Origin: Aphrocallistes beatrix
Taxonomy: Eukaryota; Porifera; Hexactinellida; Sceptrulophora; Aphrocallistidae
Reading direction: 5' to 3'
NCBI GenBank assembly: GCA_963281255.1
Contig: OY725490.1
Coordinates: 186,001-250,000 of the forward strand
DNA length: 64,000 nucleotides
Shown: positions 20,819-32,060 of the stretch, one piece after another
Numbering within the stretch: position 1 is the stretch's first letter
How the letters are laid out: the number at the start of each line of letters is the position of its first letter
Made by a program: the position numbers and the translations under genes
Notes under the pieces: model-generated
The model's input: the letters and a program-made list of their open reading frames with translations, nothing else
Database searches by the model: none
Told to the model about the DNA's origin: nothing

Positions 20819-22138
20819 ATGGCAGCTGTTGAGCCATTCCTTGTCCCACCGTCCTCTTCCTGTCTCGACATCGAGATAACCACGTCTCAACCTGGACCCT
20901 TGTCCCCTCCAATCAAAATGAAGCAGTCCCCTCTCATCCAAGTGAAACGCGCCCAATCCCCTTCCACTCACAGCTCCGCCTCTCTTCCTATAAATAGCTC
21001 TCTAGCCAAGAACAGCTCCAAGTGTTCCTCTCCCAGTGAGTACGGGATCCTGGAGCAATGCTGCACTGCTGGTAATGGAGATGTGCGAGACAAGAGCTCC
21101 TCGCGGAACCTATCAGACAGTGACTATTTCGACCACTTGATAGCTGAGCAGGAAAGCCCGCCTGATTCCCAGGAAAGGAGCGACTCCATCTACGATGTCC
21201 CGCGTAGCTGCCAGCCAGTGGAGGACGCGGTCTATCAAGTCCCGCCCAACAACCAACCGGTCGATGATGCTATCTACAAAGTTCCCACGAATAACAATGA
21301 CATATACCAGTCTCCTAGCAACATACCTGTCACTGAGGTATGCGATGAGGAAAACGACATTCCTAAGGAGCTGTCGAGTGACCTTGGCAGCGAAGGAATG
21401 CCCCTAGAAATAAAGGCCCCTGATTGTGAGAATGGCGCCTCTTCTGACGAAGAGGATTTCTACCAAGTTCCACTCACAAACATTTCCCGCCCGAAACTGT
21501 CCAACGGTAGCAACGAAGTTCACATTCCCAGCCACTACGACACCTACAACCGTCTCCTCCTCCTGTCCAAGGGGCGAGAAGTGTCCCGCGTCCTGTCGCC
21601 ACTTGACACCTCTCAATCGGGAGCCAATTCGCCCAATGAGGTCACTCCTAGCTCCCCCGCACAGGAATTTAATTCCGGCGCCCAACGCGCACATTTGTTG
21701 AAGAGAGGACCAATCCCGTACAAGAGAGCTCTCTCCAAGCCCGCCTCCCCGCTCCCCGACTCCCCGGATACGGCGCCCGCGCAGAGGAATGTGGAGAGTG
21801 AGCTGCAGGCGTTGAGACAGGAATTCGAGCGGGAACTTCTCTGCTGCAAGACGGAAGGAGAACTCTGGCGCTCAGACTGCGAGGATGGCGCCCAGAAACT
21901 GAGTCTGGCGCTCTCGCAGCTGGAGACTGAGCGGGCAGCTGTCCGCAGACTGACGGAGGAGCTGTCCGAGCTGAGAGCTGACTGCCAGCCAATCAGCTGC
22001 TCCCCTCTCTCCGAGACCCACAGAACAGCTGGGAGTCGAGGGAAGGCGCCAATCATCACTAAGCCTTTGGTCTTAATGTATTTGAATTATAAAAAGAAAC
22101 GAATTCTATTTGTCTGCAGACTCCTCGGCGAAGTGTGA
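20819..22138 (+). CDS. YxxP-motif coiled-coil adaptor-like protein, copy B (439 aa, 5' truncated)
   Basis: An uninterrupted frame from MAAVEPFLVPPSSS. Residues ~120-250 hold tyrosine motifs YDVP, YQVP, YKVP, YQSP and YQVP plus HYDTYN, resembling the SH2-docking substrate region of Cas-type adaptors. Ser/Pro-rich linkers follow, then a coiled coil at ~330-400 (QALRQEFERELLCCKTEGEL). There is no SH3, PH or SH2 domain. Compared with copy A the sequence upstream of AAVEPF is absent, so the protein is probably a truncated duplicate. The last ~25 residues (from about LMYLNYKKKR) are encoded by Helitron-derived sequence. GC content and codon use are higher than in the NHL genes. I do not recognise the family precisely. 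Confidence 0.55.
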   Translation: MAAVEPFLVPPSSSCLDIEITTSQPGPLSPPIKMKQSPLIQVKRAQSPSTHSSASLPINSSLAKNSSKCSSPSEYGILEQCCTAGNGDVRDKSSSRNLSDSDYFDHLIAEQESPPDSQERSDSIYDVPRSCQPVEDAVYQVPPNNQPVDDAIYKVPTNNNDIYQSPSNIPVTEVCDEENDIPKELSSDLGSEGMPLEIKAPDCENGASSDEEDFYQVPLTNISRPKLSNGSNEVHIPSHYDTYNRLLLLSKGREVSRVLSPLDTSQSGANSPNEVTPSSPAQEFNSGAQRAHLLKRGPIPYKRALSKPASPLPDSPDTAPAQRNVESELQALRQEFERELLCCKTEGELWRSDCEDGAQKLSLALSQLETERAAVRRLTEELSELRADCQPISCSPLSETHRTAGSRGKAPIITKPLVLMYLNYKKKRILFVCRLLGEV

Positions 22139-23021
22139 AAATTTCGCATGGATCTTCGTACTTAATCGTAGACACATCATTTTTTTGAATCATTTCATAC
22201 CCGCCTCCCTGACTCGAAAGGCAGTGGACCCTGACTCGCGATTTTAGCTGTGAATCATTATATTTTTCAAACAATTTCCGCTATAAAAACACAGTTTTAA
22301 GTCGTAGTGGCGAAATTCTTAAAAATTCTTTGAAATCATACAAATTACATGTCTAAAAGCCATAATAACTAAGATTGTTTCAGTATAAAAGATTTTTGAA
22401 TCTAATCAAGCTTGGGATAGAACTTATTGGCTACCCAGTATACTACTACTACAACTAAAAAACTATACCGCTTCATATGGATGGGAAATTTGTTAGGTCA
22501 ATTTTCAATTTTTTTTTTCGATACGTAATAATGACGTCATAACAGAGTGATGAGTCATTATTTTAATGAGGGTTGTTTCATATTTGTAATATTCAGAAAA
22601 CTACAATTTTTATTATAAAAACGGGAACAATGGCGTCATAATTTGTTAGCATTTTGGTCTGAGGAGAAGACTCAGTGGAGCAATCGTTAATATTTTGTTC
22701 AAATATAATTCAGCGTTATATATTATTTTTCGACTAGTTATTATAAAGGTTAATTAATGGTGTGCATTTTAATGATATTTAAAATGCGTTCTCTATTGCT
22801 GTTTTCGCGTAGACCTGAGATGTCAATCAATGGGTTTAACTGATCAGGCCAATTCTAACATTTCCCTCTATATATTAATTTTGTCTTGACTCAAAAAACC
22901 ATTTTCAACGAAATATCAATGAGGAAACTCGTTTAATAAAGGAAGCTGATGATTTGCCCTTCCTCTCTGCCATCACTGAAATCTTTCTGCACATATCTAA
23001 TTACTAGTACGCTAGTTCAAT
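22139..23021. other. Repeat-derived spacer
   Basis: 22139-22190 is Helitron-like and 22280-22445 is a right end of the CAGGGTG MITE (AAGCTTGGGATAGAACTTATTGG). 22510-22690 has the ATGACGTCATAAC...GATGAGTC motif of the inner Helitron at 56860. From about 22840 the sequence is duplicated at 29230. No gene. Confidence 0.5.
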
Positions 23022-23156
23022 CACTGACTATAACTGTACCACACTTCATATGCATAGTAAATCTGATTATAATTCCACTGAGTATATCTTCTCTATACAA
23101 TACACTTGAGTGTGTTATCTCATATCTTCTATTCTTTTAGCTAAATTAGTTCAGTA
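23022..23156 (+). promoter_or_regulatory. Shared NHL upstream block
   Basis: It contains TACCACACTTCATATGCATA, ATAATTCCACTGAGTATAT, CTATACAATACACTTGAG and the pre-ATG CTTTTAGCTAAATTAGTTCA. It is nearly identical to 29424-29559. Confidence 0.45.
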
Positions 23157-24348
23157 ATGGCAACTGCTAGTGTTGGGCCAGAAGAAAAAAATTGCTTTGA
23201 AACTCAAATCTCAGAAGTGAGAATAATAATAGAAACTCGTTTCCGTGAATTGACCGAATGCTTGAGAGAGAGGGAGAAAAAACTCTTGAAGGATTTGGAA
23301 GAAATACTAAACACTTTCAAGAAGGAAAGAGACAAACAACAAGTAATATCAAAGCTACAAGAAGTATTAAAGTTTACTCAAAGTGCTCTTGAGTCTGAAA
23401 GTGGAAATATTCAAGGTACTATTATTAATAAAATTCTTTCAGAAGAAGACATTCACATCTGAATTCAGTGATAAACGTATCCGTGTAGAGTTTGATGAGA
23501 CTGTGTTTGGTATAGCTGACGAGCTAGGCAGAATCGTGGTTACAGAGTCTACTGCTGGAGTGTCTAGTCTGCCTGTACTAGCTCGCAAGATTGGAATGAC
23601 TCCTGTAGTGAGGGTAGGAGGGAAACCGAGTAGTGAAGACGGAATGTTAAATTGTCCTTATGGAATAGCAGTGGACTATCAAACTGGAAATATTTATGTG
23701 TCAGATTCGAAAAACAACAGAGTCCAAGTGTTTGATAGCAATGGAGAGTATTTGCGCAAGTTTGGAGATAAAATGTATAATCCTCATTTAATTACTATTT
23801 CAGAAAATAGAGTGTTTGTTATTCCGTTCAATTCAAATCACGTGTCAATTTATGATTTAAATGGAACTCTCATCAGGGAATCTCAATTCAGTTATCCATA
23901 TGGTATCGCAATAAGTGGAACGAATGGAGACATCTATTTGTGTTATAGAAATAGGATACAAATATTGTCAAAAGAGTTTCAATTCAAATCTGAGTTTGGA
24001 CAAGGAATACTGGAAGCACCACTTGATATCAAACTAACCAATGAGTTTATTTATGTGCTTAGCAACAAGAAACCATTTCTATACTCATTCACTTATGACT
24101 TTACTCAAATAGACAAGATTGCTGTCAATTTTATTTCCAAACATTTGAGATGTCCTCATGCATTCTGTATAGATGGATCTGCTCACTTTATTATATCGGA
24201 TTACACTCAAAATGCTATTTTTATTTTCAATAGACAAGGTGAATTAATTCAAAAACTCACTAATGGCATACATGAACCAGGTATAGTTACACTGGATTCA
24301 AAAGGGAGAATCTTAGTCTGTAGCTACCATTCTCTCCTCATTTTCTGA
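23157..24348 (+). pseudogene. Coiled-coil NHL copy with 2-base frameshift
   Basis: The N-terminus MATASVGPEEKNCFETQ leads into the ~80-residue coiled coil. Two bases are missing near 23446 (CAGAAGAAGACATTC against CAGAAGAAAAGACATTC at 29845), shifting the frame at the end of the helix. The propeller downstream is open to the end (SLLIF at 24348). Blade 3 is shortened to CYRNRIQILSK. If translated from an internal start, the propeller alone could be made. It is a sister of the copy at 29560, with shared flanks. Confidence 0.7.
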
Positions 24349-24702
24349 TTTCTTCCTTCTTTTGAATAAATTATTTGTTTTTCTCTAACATTCCCTCTGT
24401 CATTGCTTAACTTTTTTTATCTTTTTATTTCATTTATTTCCCTTATTTTTATTTTTCAATATTGTTACCTATTGCTATATTTAATCTATTCTACTATTTG
24501 CTTGATTTCCTTAATTCATGTCATTAATGCGACATATTGATAACTCTAATCCTATATTTGTGAAAAGTTGTCATGTTCTATTAAATTTATTTTTATACTC
24601 TATTTGAAACCTTGGAACTTCGGTAGTGAGGGTATCTTGTTAGTTCCAGAGGTAGTGCGGTATAATTAGTTGAATGTGCCCGCTCTCATCATTAGTTTGC
24701 TC

Positions 24703-24804
24703 CAGGGTTGCCGTGGAAATGGAATTTTGATACCTATTCCCATCCCATCCTCACAGGGTTTCTGTAGGAATAGCCTGTAGATGATCATTCCCAAGGAAAC
24801 TCTG
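24703..24804. mobile_element. hAT MITE (102 bp)
   Basis: The ends CAGGGTTGCCGTGGAAATGG and CCAAGGAAACTCTG; same length and position in the 3' flank as 10961-11062, so it was copied with the flank. A third, cut copy starts near 30899. Confidence 0.5.
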
Positions 24805-24827
24805 CGGCCGTATCCACTAAGAACTAC

Positions 24828-24849
24828 AGATCGATCTTAAGATCGATCT
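24828..24849. repeat. 22-bp perfect palindrome
   Basis: AGATCGATCTT followed by its own reverse complement, with outer inverted bases CACTAAGA / TCTTAGTG. It may be the relic of a very short inverted-repeat element. Confidence 0.6.
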
Positions 24850-24932
24850 TAGTGCTTGCGTCAACTTTGGACTTAGCGTTTAACTTTAGGTTGGTCCATT
24901 TTTAGGGCAGCTCCTATAGGGAGATGCCCTGC

Positions 24933-25144
24933 ATGTATGTATGTATGTATGTATGTATGTATGTATGTATGTATGTATGTATGTATGTATGTATGTATGT
25001 ATGTATGTATGTATGTATGTATGTATGTATGTATGTATGTATGTATGTATGTATGTATGTATGTATGTATGTATGTATGTATGTATGTATGTATGTATGT
25101 ATGTATGTATGTATGTATGTATGTATGTATGTATGTATGTATGT
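24933..25144. repeat. (ATGT)53 microsatellite
   Basis: 212 uninterrupted bases of ATGT. It follows GGGAGATGCCCTGC and ends at CCGTACGCGCG. It is open in several frames by composition only. Confidence 0.95.
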
Positions 25145-25329
25145 CCGTACGCGCGCTACTGCGAAATCTAACAGTCCGAATTTTACCAAATTTCGCATGT
25201 AGGATCTCTTTATGGTGTAGATGTGCACCGTCGACTTTTTTTCGCAAAATCTCATCACTTCCGGTTTTTATGAGTATATATTCATATTTTAACACCTTCA
25301 CTGCAAAGCTTTGCTTAAAGATATAAGTA

Positions 25330-25830
25330 AGATCTCAATGACTAATGTAGGGTATTTCACCACGTAGGATCCGACTTTCGTATTTTGAAAGTTATACTAT
25401 GAATATTTTACGAGTTTTTAAAATATGTATATATACATATTTTCACACTTTTTAAAAAAAGTTTTATTTTGAGCTAAAAGCGAGTTCTCAACGGCTTATA
25501 TAGGATATGTTTATATGTAGATTCCAATTTTCGTACTTAGAAAGTGGGAATCTAAGGATTTTATGAGTTTCTAACATATTTATATATACATATTTTCACA
25601 CCTATTGGAAAAAAACTTATTTTGAGCTAGTAGCGAGTTCTCAACGGCTAATATAGGATATTTTAAAATGTAGATTTCAATTTTCATACATAGAAAGTGG
25701 TAACCTAAGTATTTTATGAGTTCCTAACATGTGTATATATACATATTTTCACACCTTTTGGAAAAAATCTTATTTTGAGCTAGAAGCGAGTTCTCAACTG
25801 CTAAAATAGGATATTTTAATATGTAGAGAA
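25330..25830. repeat. 153-bp tandem repeat, about three units
   Basis: The landmark GAGCTA...GCGAGTTCTCAAC occurs at about 25471, 25624 and 25777. Units share TATATATACATATTTTCACAC. The region from 24901 to 25834 has short outward inverted ends (TTTTAGGGCA / TGCCCTAAAA), so array and microsatellite may belong to one larger element. Confidence 0.7.
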
Positions 25831-25836
25831 TGCCCT

Positions 25837-26140
25837 AAAATGAGTATTTCCCGACGTATTCCGATATTTACATTCATATTCCTTCGAGTCACTTCCTGGA
25901 GCTGCACTATCGGTCTGTCGACCGACATTTCTTTCTCTGATATCCTCTACAGCTCTGCCATTGCCATGCACTGAGGTGAGTTTGGCTGCGATGTTTCTCC
26001 ATATTTGTTTCCAACTTTTGTTTTTGTCAGCATAATTTCCTGAGCCTCTCAAAATCTCACATGCTGACTCAATTTCATTAATGAGACCGCACTCTTCTTC
26101 TCTGGTCCAATTTGCTTTGCGGGATTTTCCATGTGCTTTG
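25837..26140 (-). pseudogene. Myb/SANT-like domain fragment (Harbinger-associated type)
   Basis: Read on the minus strand, KANWTREEECGLINEIES, then CEILRGSGNYADKNKSWKQI and WRNIAAKLTSVHG, form a trihelical Myb/SANT-like domain with three spaced Trp residues, as in DNA-binding proteins that accompany PIF/Harbinger transposases. After VEDIRE the frame departs from the expected KWRN-type continuation and runs into repeat sequence. No start codon or transposase is nearby. It is probably a transposon remnant. Confidence 0.45.
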
Positions 26141-26337
26141 GTATTGTTAATTCAAGTACTCAGCTTCAATTTATACACACGGGAGGACGACGACTTACCA
26201 TAACCACTAATGACACCAATTACTTTTTTAATACCAAATGACGCAAAAGTTTTGACGTCGATAGAGTTCAAATTATCGTTCTTCTCATATCCAGTGTCAC
26301 TTGCTGTTTATATGTTTTGGTTAATCTTATACTAAAA

Positions 26338-27083
<746 letters not shown>

Positions 27084-27084
27084 C

Positions 27085-27470
27085 ATGCGCGCTTCGCTTA
27101 CTTTCGCTATGCGACTTGCAGACACTGCGTGTCCGCAGATTTACCCAGTGGGCGCTTGAGGATATGAGAGAAACAATACGTCGCTTTCTTGTTTTATACT
27201 AAGTACGCTGGAATGTCATTTGTCTACGGTTACATTAATGAATTCAGAACTGAGAAATTTTGTTTCATGGTAATATAATTTACTTCTTATTAAGCCTTAT
27301 GTCAACTATCCTGAATGTAAGCTCAATTTGAATACACAAAGTTCACATTGCTTAAGATTATTATACTTAAATAATCAACTCCTCTTCGTATCTCTACGAC
27401 TTGCCAATTCTTCAATCAATTCGAACAAACAAACAAACAAACAAATCCTAGAGTTTTAATATATACGGGT
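27085..27470 (-). mobile_element. Second Helitron-like copy, abutting the first
   Basis: It starts (plus strand) ATGCGCGCTTCGC directly after the TC end of the previous element, and ends near TCCTAGAGTTTTAATATATAC. The interior (GAGAAACAATACGTCGCTTTC) matches 58515-58540. It is a head-to-tail tandem of two elements. Confidence 0.6.
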
Positions 27471-28930
27471 AAGATGCTAGGATTTTTTGTTTGTTTGTCC
27501 GAATTGATTGAAGATTTTGATGGGACAGTGTTTGGTCTAGCTGAGGAGCTAGGCAGAATCGTGGTTACTGAGTCTACTGCTGGAGTGTCTAGTCTGCATG
27601 TACTAGCTCACAAGAGTGAAATGACTCCTGCAGTGAGGGTAGGAGGGAAAAAAAGTAAAACACTGACTGCGTGATAGTTTATAATTTGAACGGAAATTTT
27701 ATCGAGCAATTAGGAAGTCGTGTTAATGAAAACTTTTATTTATCGAATACATATTGTCTCGCGATCAATGAGATCAATGGAGACATTTTTGTGTCTGATT
27801 GCCACATTGATGGAATAATAATATTATCAAAAGAATATGAGTTTAAATCTCAGTTTGGACAGGAAATATTGAGGAAAGTATGTGAAATCAAAATAACCAA
27901 CGGATTTATTTACAGGGTGGGCATTAGTTCTGTCCCAAGCTTCATTAGGTACAAAATTTCTTATACTCAAACAATCTTAGTTATTATGGTCTTTAGGGAT
28001 TGCAATTCGAATATTCTCAATGATTTTAAAATATTGTTCGATTCTATGACTTAGAAATGTGTTTTGCATGGTGAGTTTCGAGAAAGAAAAATATGTCCTG
28101 GTCCACAGCGAAAATCGTGAATCAGGGCCATCTTCCCAAAGTCTTCAAATTCTAGGAAAAATTAGCTCACACATTTTCCTCGAACACTCTAAATTTGTAG
28201 AGATATAAAATGTTAAGATCAGTGCATTTTGAAGACCATTTGGATCAGATTTTTTTTATGATGTGAAAAAAAGTGCCATTTTGGGGAATTTTGCAAAATG
28301 TACCTAATTTGAACTGCGTCTGAATAAATTTTTTCTCGTTTCTGATAACGAATTCAGTGGATTTATGAAATATTTATATGGCGAATGAAAGGTACCTGGT
28401 GCTAAATCGTCATGGGACATTTATAATGAAGACATTTTTACAGAAGCAGTGGGCCGTGGTTCACAATTTTCGCTGCGGACCAGGACACATTTTTTTTCTC
28501 GAAACTCACCATACAAAACTCATTTCTAAGTCATAGAATCGAACAATATTTTAAAATCATTGAGAATATTCGAATTGCAATCCCTAAAGACCATAATAAC
28601 TAAGATTGTTTGAGTATAAGAAATTTTGTACCTAATGAAGCTTGGGACAGAACTTATGCCCCACCCTGTATATGCTTAACTTCGATAAACTTTCCTTATA
28701 CACTTTCAATTTTGACTTTACTCAAACACACAACACTGCTATCAGTTCTATTTCCAAACACTTGGAAATTCGATCGTTCTGCATAGATGGATCTGGTCAC
28801 TTTATTATGTTGGAACATGATAAAGCTACTATTTTTTTGATCAAAAAGGTGAATTGGTGCACACAATTACTAATCATGTAAAGGAGCCGAGTCAAATTGC
28901 ATTAGATTCATAAGGAAGAATTTAAGTGGT
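27471..28930 (+). pseudogene. Old NHL pseudogene fused to a Helitron 5' end
   Basis: 27471-27514 is plus-strand Helitron 5' sequence (ATGCTAGGATTTTTTGTTTG...GAATTGATTGAAG) fused in frame to DFDGTVFGLAEELGR, which loses the normal start. The constant block runs to VRVGGKK, then about 250 bases (blade 1 and part of 2) are deleted. Blade 3 is highly diverged (INGDIFVSDCHIDGIIILSK). A 756-bp MITE splits blade 4 at 27913-28668, and a frameshift follows in blade 5. This is the most diverged copy in the array. Confidence 0.75.
27913..28668. mobile_element. Complete Tc1/mariner-type MITE (756 bp)
   Basis: The ends CAGGGTGGGCATTAGTTCTG and CAGAACTTATGCCCCACCCTG-type right end belong to inverted repeats more than 200 bases long (they extend to GGACCAGGACA), flanked by TA on both sides (27911-27912, 28669-28670). 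The TA duplication is the Tc1/mariner signature. No transposase. This is the reference copy for the truncated relatives elsewhere in the window. Confidence 0.9.
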
Positions 28931-29423
28931 TGGCAATCACTATTTTCATATTTTCATATTTTATTTCTCAATTATTAGATCGATTGATCAATCAAATTTG
29001 CTCTCTAATATTTTTAGAGTCACTTTTATTTTTTTGTCGACTTTCAACTCTTTTCTTCGTTTTATTCAGTTTCTCATATTCATTTGCTTTTCTATTCAGC
29101 ACCAATTTTAGTATCATTTAAAAATTAAAAGTCTATAGTTATCCGTGTTTATTTAAAAGAACGGGCTTAATCTACCCGTACGCACAGATAATTCTGTAAT
29201 ACATTGGTAACTCCTCATTTTCTGATTTTATTAACTGATCAGGCTAATTCGACCATTTTCCTCTCTATATGAAAGTATGGATTCCCCTTACCCCAAATCG
29301 CCATATTCTGCGAAATATCAATGAGGAAACTCGTTTAATAAAGGAAGTTGATGATTTGCCCTTCCTCTCTGCCATCACTGAATTCTTTCTGCACATATCT
29401 AATTACTAGTACGCTAGTTCAAT
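28931..29423. other. Gene-free spacer
   Basis: An AT-rich pyrimidine-rich stretch (28940-29110), then from about 29230 sequence shared with 22840-23020. No gene or element end recognised in the first part. Confidence 0.4.
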
Positions 29424-29559
29424 CAATTGACTATAACTGTACCACACTTCATATGCATAGTAAATTTGATTATAACTCCACTGAGTATATCTTCTCTATA
29501 CAATACACTTGAGTGTATTATCTCATTACTTCTATTCTTTTAGCTAAATTAGTTCAGTA
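29424..29559 (+). promoter_or_regulatory. Shared NHL upstream block
   Basis: TACCACACTTCATATGCATA, ATAACTCCACTGAGTATAT, CTATACAATACACTTGAG and CTTTTAGCTAAATTAGTTCA, as before the copy at 23157. Confidence 0.45.
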
Positions 29560-30573
29560 ATGGCAACTGCCAGTGTTGTGCCAGAAGAAAAAAATTGCTT
29601 TGAAACTCAAATCTCAGAAGTGAGAATAATAATAGAAACTCGTTTCCGTGAATTGACCGAATCCTTGAGAGAGAGGGAGAGAAAACTCTTGAAGAATTTG
29701 GAAGAAATACTAAACACTTTCAAGAAGGAAAGAGACAAACAACAAGTAATATCAAAGCTAAAAGAAGTATTAAAGTTTACTCAAAGCGCTCTTGAGTCTG
29801 AAAGTGGAAATATTCAAGGTACTATTATTAATAAAATTCTTTCAGAAGAAAAGACATTCACATCTGAATTCAGTGATAAACGTATCCGTGTAGATTTTGA
29901 TGGGACTGTGTTTGTTCTAGCTGAAGAGCTAGGCAGAATCGTGGTTACAGAGTCTACTGCTGGAGTGTCTAGTCTGCCTGTACTAGCTCACAAGAGTGGA
30001 ATGACTCCTGTAGTGAGGGTAGGAGGGAAAGAGAGTAGTGAAGAAGGAATGTTTAACTGTCCTTATGGAGTAGCAGTGGACTAGCAAACTGGAAATATTT
30101 ATGTGACAGATTCGAAAAACAACAGAGTTCAAGTGTTTGATTACAATGGTGAGTATTTGCGCAAGTTTGGAGATAAAATGTATAATCCTCGTTCTGTTAC
30201 TATTTCAGAAAATAGAGTGTTTGTTATTCCGTTCAATTCCAATCGTGTGTCAATTTATGATTTAAACGGAACTCTCATCCGAGAATCTCAATTCAATTCT
30301 CCATATGGTATCGCAATAAGTGGAACGAATGGAGACATCTATTTGTGTGATCCTTCTAATAATAGAATACAAATATTCTCAAAAGAGTTTCAATTCAAAT
30401 CTGAGTTTGGACAAGGAATACTGGAAGCACCACTTGATATCAAACTAACCAATGAGTTTATTTATGTGCTTAGCAACAAGAAACCATTTCTATACTCATT
30501 CACTTATGACTTTACTCAAATAGACAAGATTGCTATCAATTTTATTTCTAAACACTTGAAACATCTTCTCTAA
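29560..30573 (+). pseudogene. Coiled-coil NHL copy with nonsense codon and 3' deletion
   Basis: MATASVVPEEKNCFETQ and an intact coiled coil lead into the constant block. A TAG at 30082-30084 replaces the Tyr codon in AVDYQTGNIYV. Past it the frame stays open through blade 4, then sequence after ISKHLK is deleted and joined directly to 3' flank (CATCTTCTCTAAAATTCC), removing blades 5-6. A product stopped at 30084 would contain coiled coil and no propeller. Confidence 0.8.
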
Positions 30574-30963
30574 AATTCCCTCAGTCATTGCTTAACTTTT
30601 TTTAAATAATTTGCATCTTTTCTATTTCATTTCTTTCTCTTTGTTTTTATTTTCCAATATGTTTATCTATTGCTATATTTTTATCCGACTTTTTGCTTGA
30701 TTTCATTAATTCATGTCTTTAATGCGACGTATTAATTAACTCTATTCCTATATTTGTGAAACATTAGCATGTTCTATTAAATTCATTTTTGTAGTATATT
30801 TGAAACCTTTGAGCTTGGGTAGTGAGGATATCTTGTTAGTTCTATTAGTAGTGCGGTATAATGAATAGAATGAGTCCGCTCTCATAATTAGTTTTCTCTA
30901 GGGTTGCCGTGGGAATAGAATTTCAATACTCATTCCCATCCCTTCCTCACATGATTTCTGTTG

Positions 30964-31006
30964 TGAATCTTAGTTGTCGGCTACAACCACTCTCTTCTCA
31001 TTTTCT
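30964..31006 (+). pseudogene. Orphan NHL 3' stub
   Basis: GAATCTTAGTTGTCGGCTAC through TCTCATTTTCTGA is the last 14 codons (ILVVGYNHSLLIF-type) of an NHL gene with no body attached. It directly follows a truncated CAGGGTTGCC MITE (from 30899), suggesting a deletion joint. Confidence 0.7.
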
Positions 31007-31778
31007 GAATCTTTCTTTTTCTTCAAACATATTCTCAGGCATAGCTTAATATTTAATTTTGTTATTTAGCATATTATCTATTGATTCTTTCTAATGAGTT
31101 TCTAGTAACTCGAAATCTATATTTGTGTCGTATTAGCATGTTCCTTTAAATTGATTTTTGTAGCAAAATTTGAAACTTTTGAGCTTGGGTAGTGAGGGCA
31201 TCTCGTCAGTTCTATAAGTCGTGTCGTAATCAGTAGAATCAGTCCGTTCTCATAATTATTTTGTGTACCTAATTATACCCGTATGTAACAATCACTGTAT
31301 ACTGAATTTCGAGTTCATGAATAATCTGCTTTCAAGCTAATTGATTGGTTGAGTTTTTTGTTTGAAGTTACAGAGATATATAATATCTAAAGAATCCTGA
31401 ATGGGAGTAGAATTGTGTGGTTAAATAAAGTTGAGGTGCTTACTTATAGCACTTGGCTTGTATGCAGACACTTTGTGTCCGCTGAATCCGCTGCTGTCGC
31501 CTGCAGTTTATCAATCTAACTTATTTTGTGATATTGTGCTTCAATCGGTTTGAATTGTGGCACATGTCACAATTTGAATGTATGCGACACAATTTACTGA
31601 GGTATATTTATCCTTGAATGAAAACATACTTTTTCTGTGGTTTATGTGGGTTCTGCCATAGCGAATTGTGCCACGTGCTGCTAAATTGTGTCATGTGTCA
31701 CAATTTGGTGGTGGTGGTCGCGATTGAACCACAATACCATTTGAGGATCTTAACCAAAATCCTAGAATACTACGATAC
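31007..31778. other. Gene-free spacer
   Basis: 31150-31260 repeats the flank unit GAGCTTGGGTAGTGAGG seen at 10870, 24615 and 30810. The rest is unassigned. Short open frames here have no support. Confidence 0.4.
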
Positions 31779-31970
31779 ATGCGCGCTTCGCTTGCTTGCG
31801 CTACGCAATTTGGGGACAAATTGTTTCTACAGAGTCACCCTATAGGGGAGTCTGAAGTTACTCAATCTAGCCTATTTGCTTACTTGTTTACTTGTGTGTC
31901 CGCTTGAGGTGCCCTTTGGGCCACTAAGCTCACATGGATTAATCAAGGTAGATCTCTAAATACGTCTAAA
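31779..31970 (-). mobile_element. Helitron-like 3' fragment
   Basis: CATGCGCGCTTCGCTTGCTT, then AGTTACTCAATCTAGCC and TAGATCTCTAAATACGTCT, the latter matching the inner Helitron near 56960-56985. Confidence 0.5.
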
Positions 31971-31971
31971 G

Positions 31972-32060
31972 GGTGAACTCACTCTTGTTGAAGTAGCACA
32001 CTTCCTCTATTAGAGTAGTTCTCTTATGGCGCGTGGGGCAAATTTCTTTACAAAATTCAG
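31972..32060 (-). pseudogene. Degenerate relic of a Pumilio exon
   Basis: TGAACTCACTCTTGTTGAAG, TAGCACACTTCCTCTATTAG and AGTTCTCTTATGGCGCG align with the 84-nt Pumilio exon and its donor at 59191-59285 and 45591-45685, with many substitutions and small gaps. No other Pumilio exon was found nearby. Confidence 0.55.

Noticed and set aside
24924..25326. Long open frames of repeated CMYV or HTYI residues
   Set aside because: Pure translation of the (ATGT)n microsatellite.
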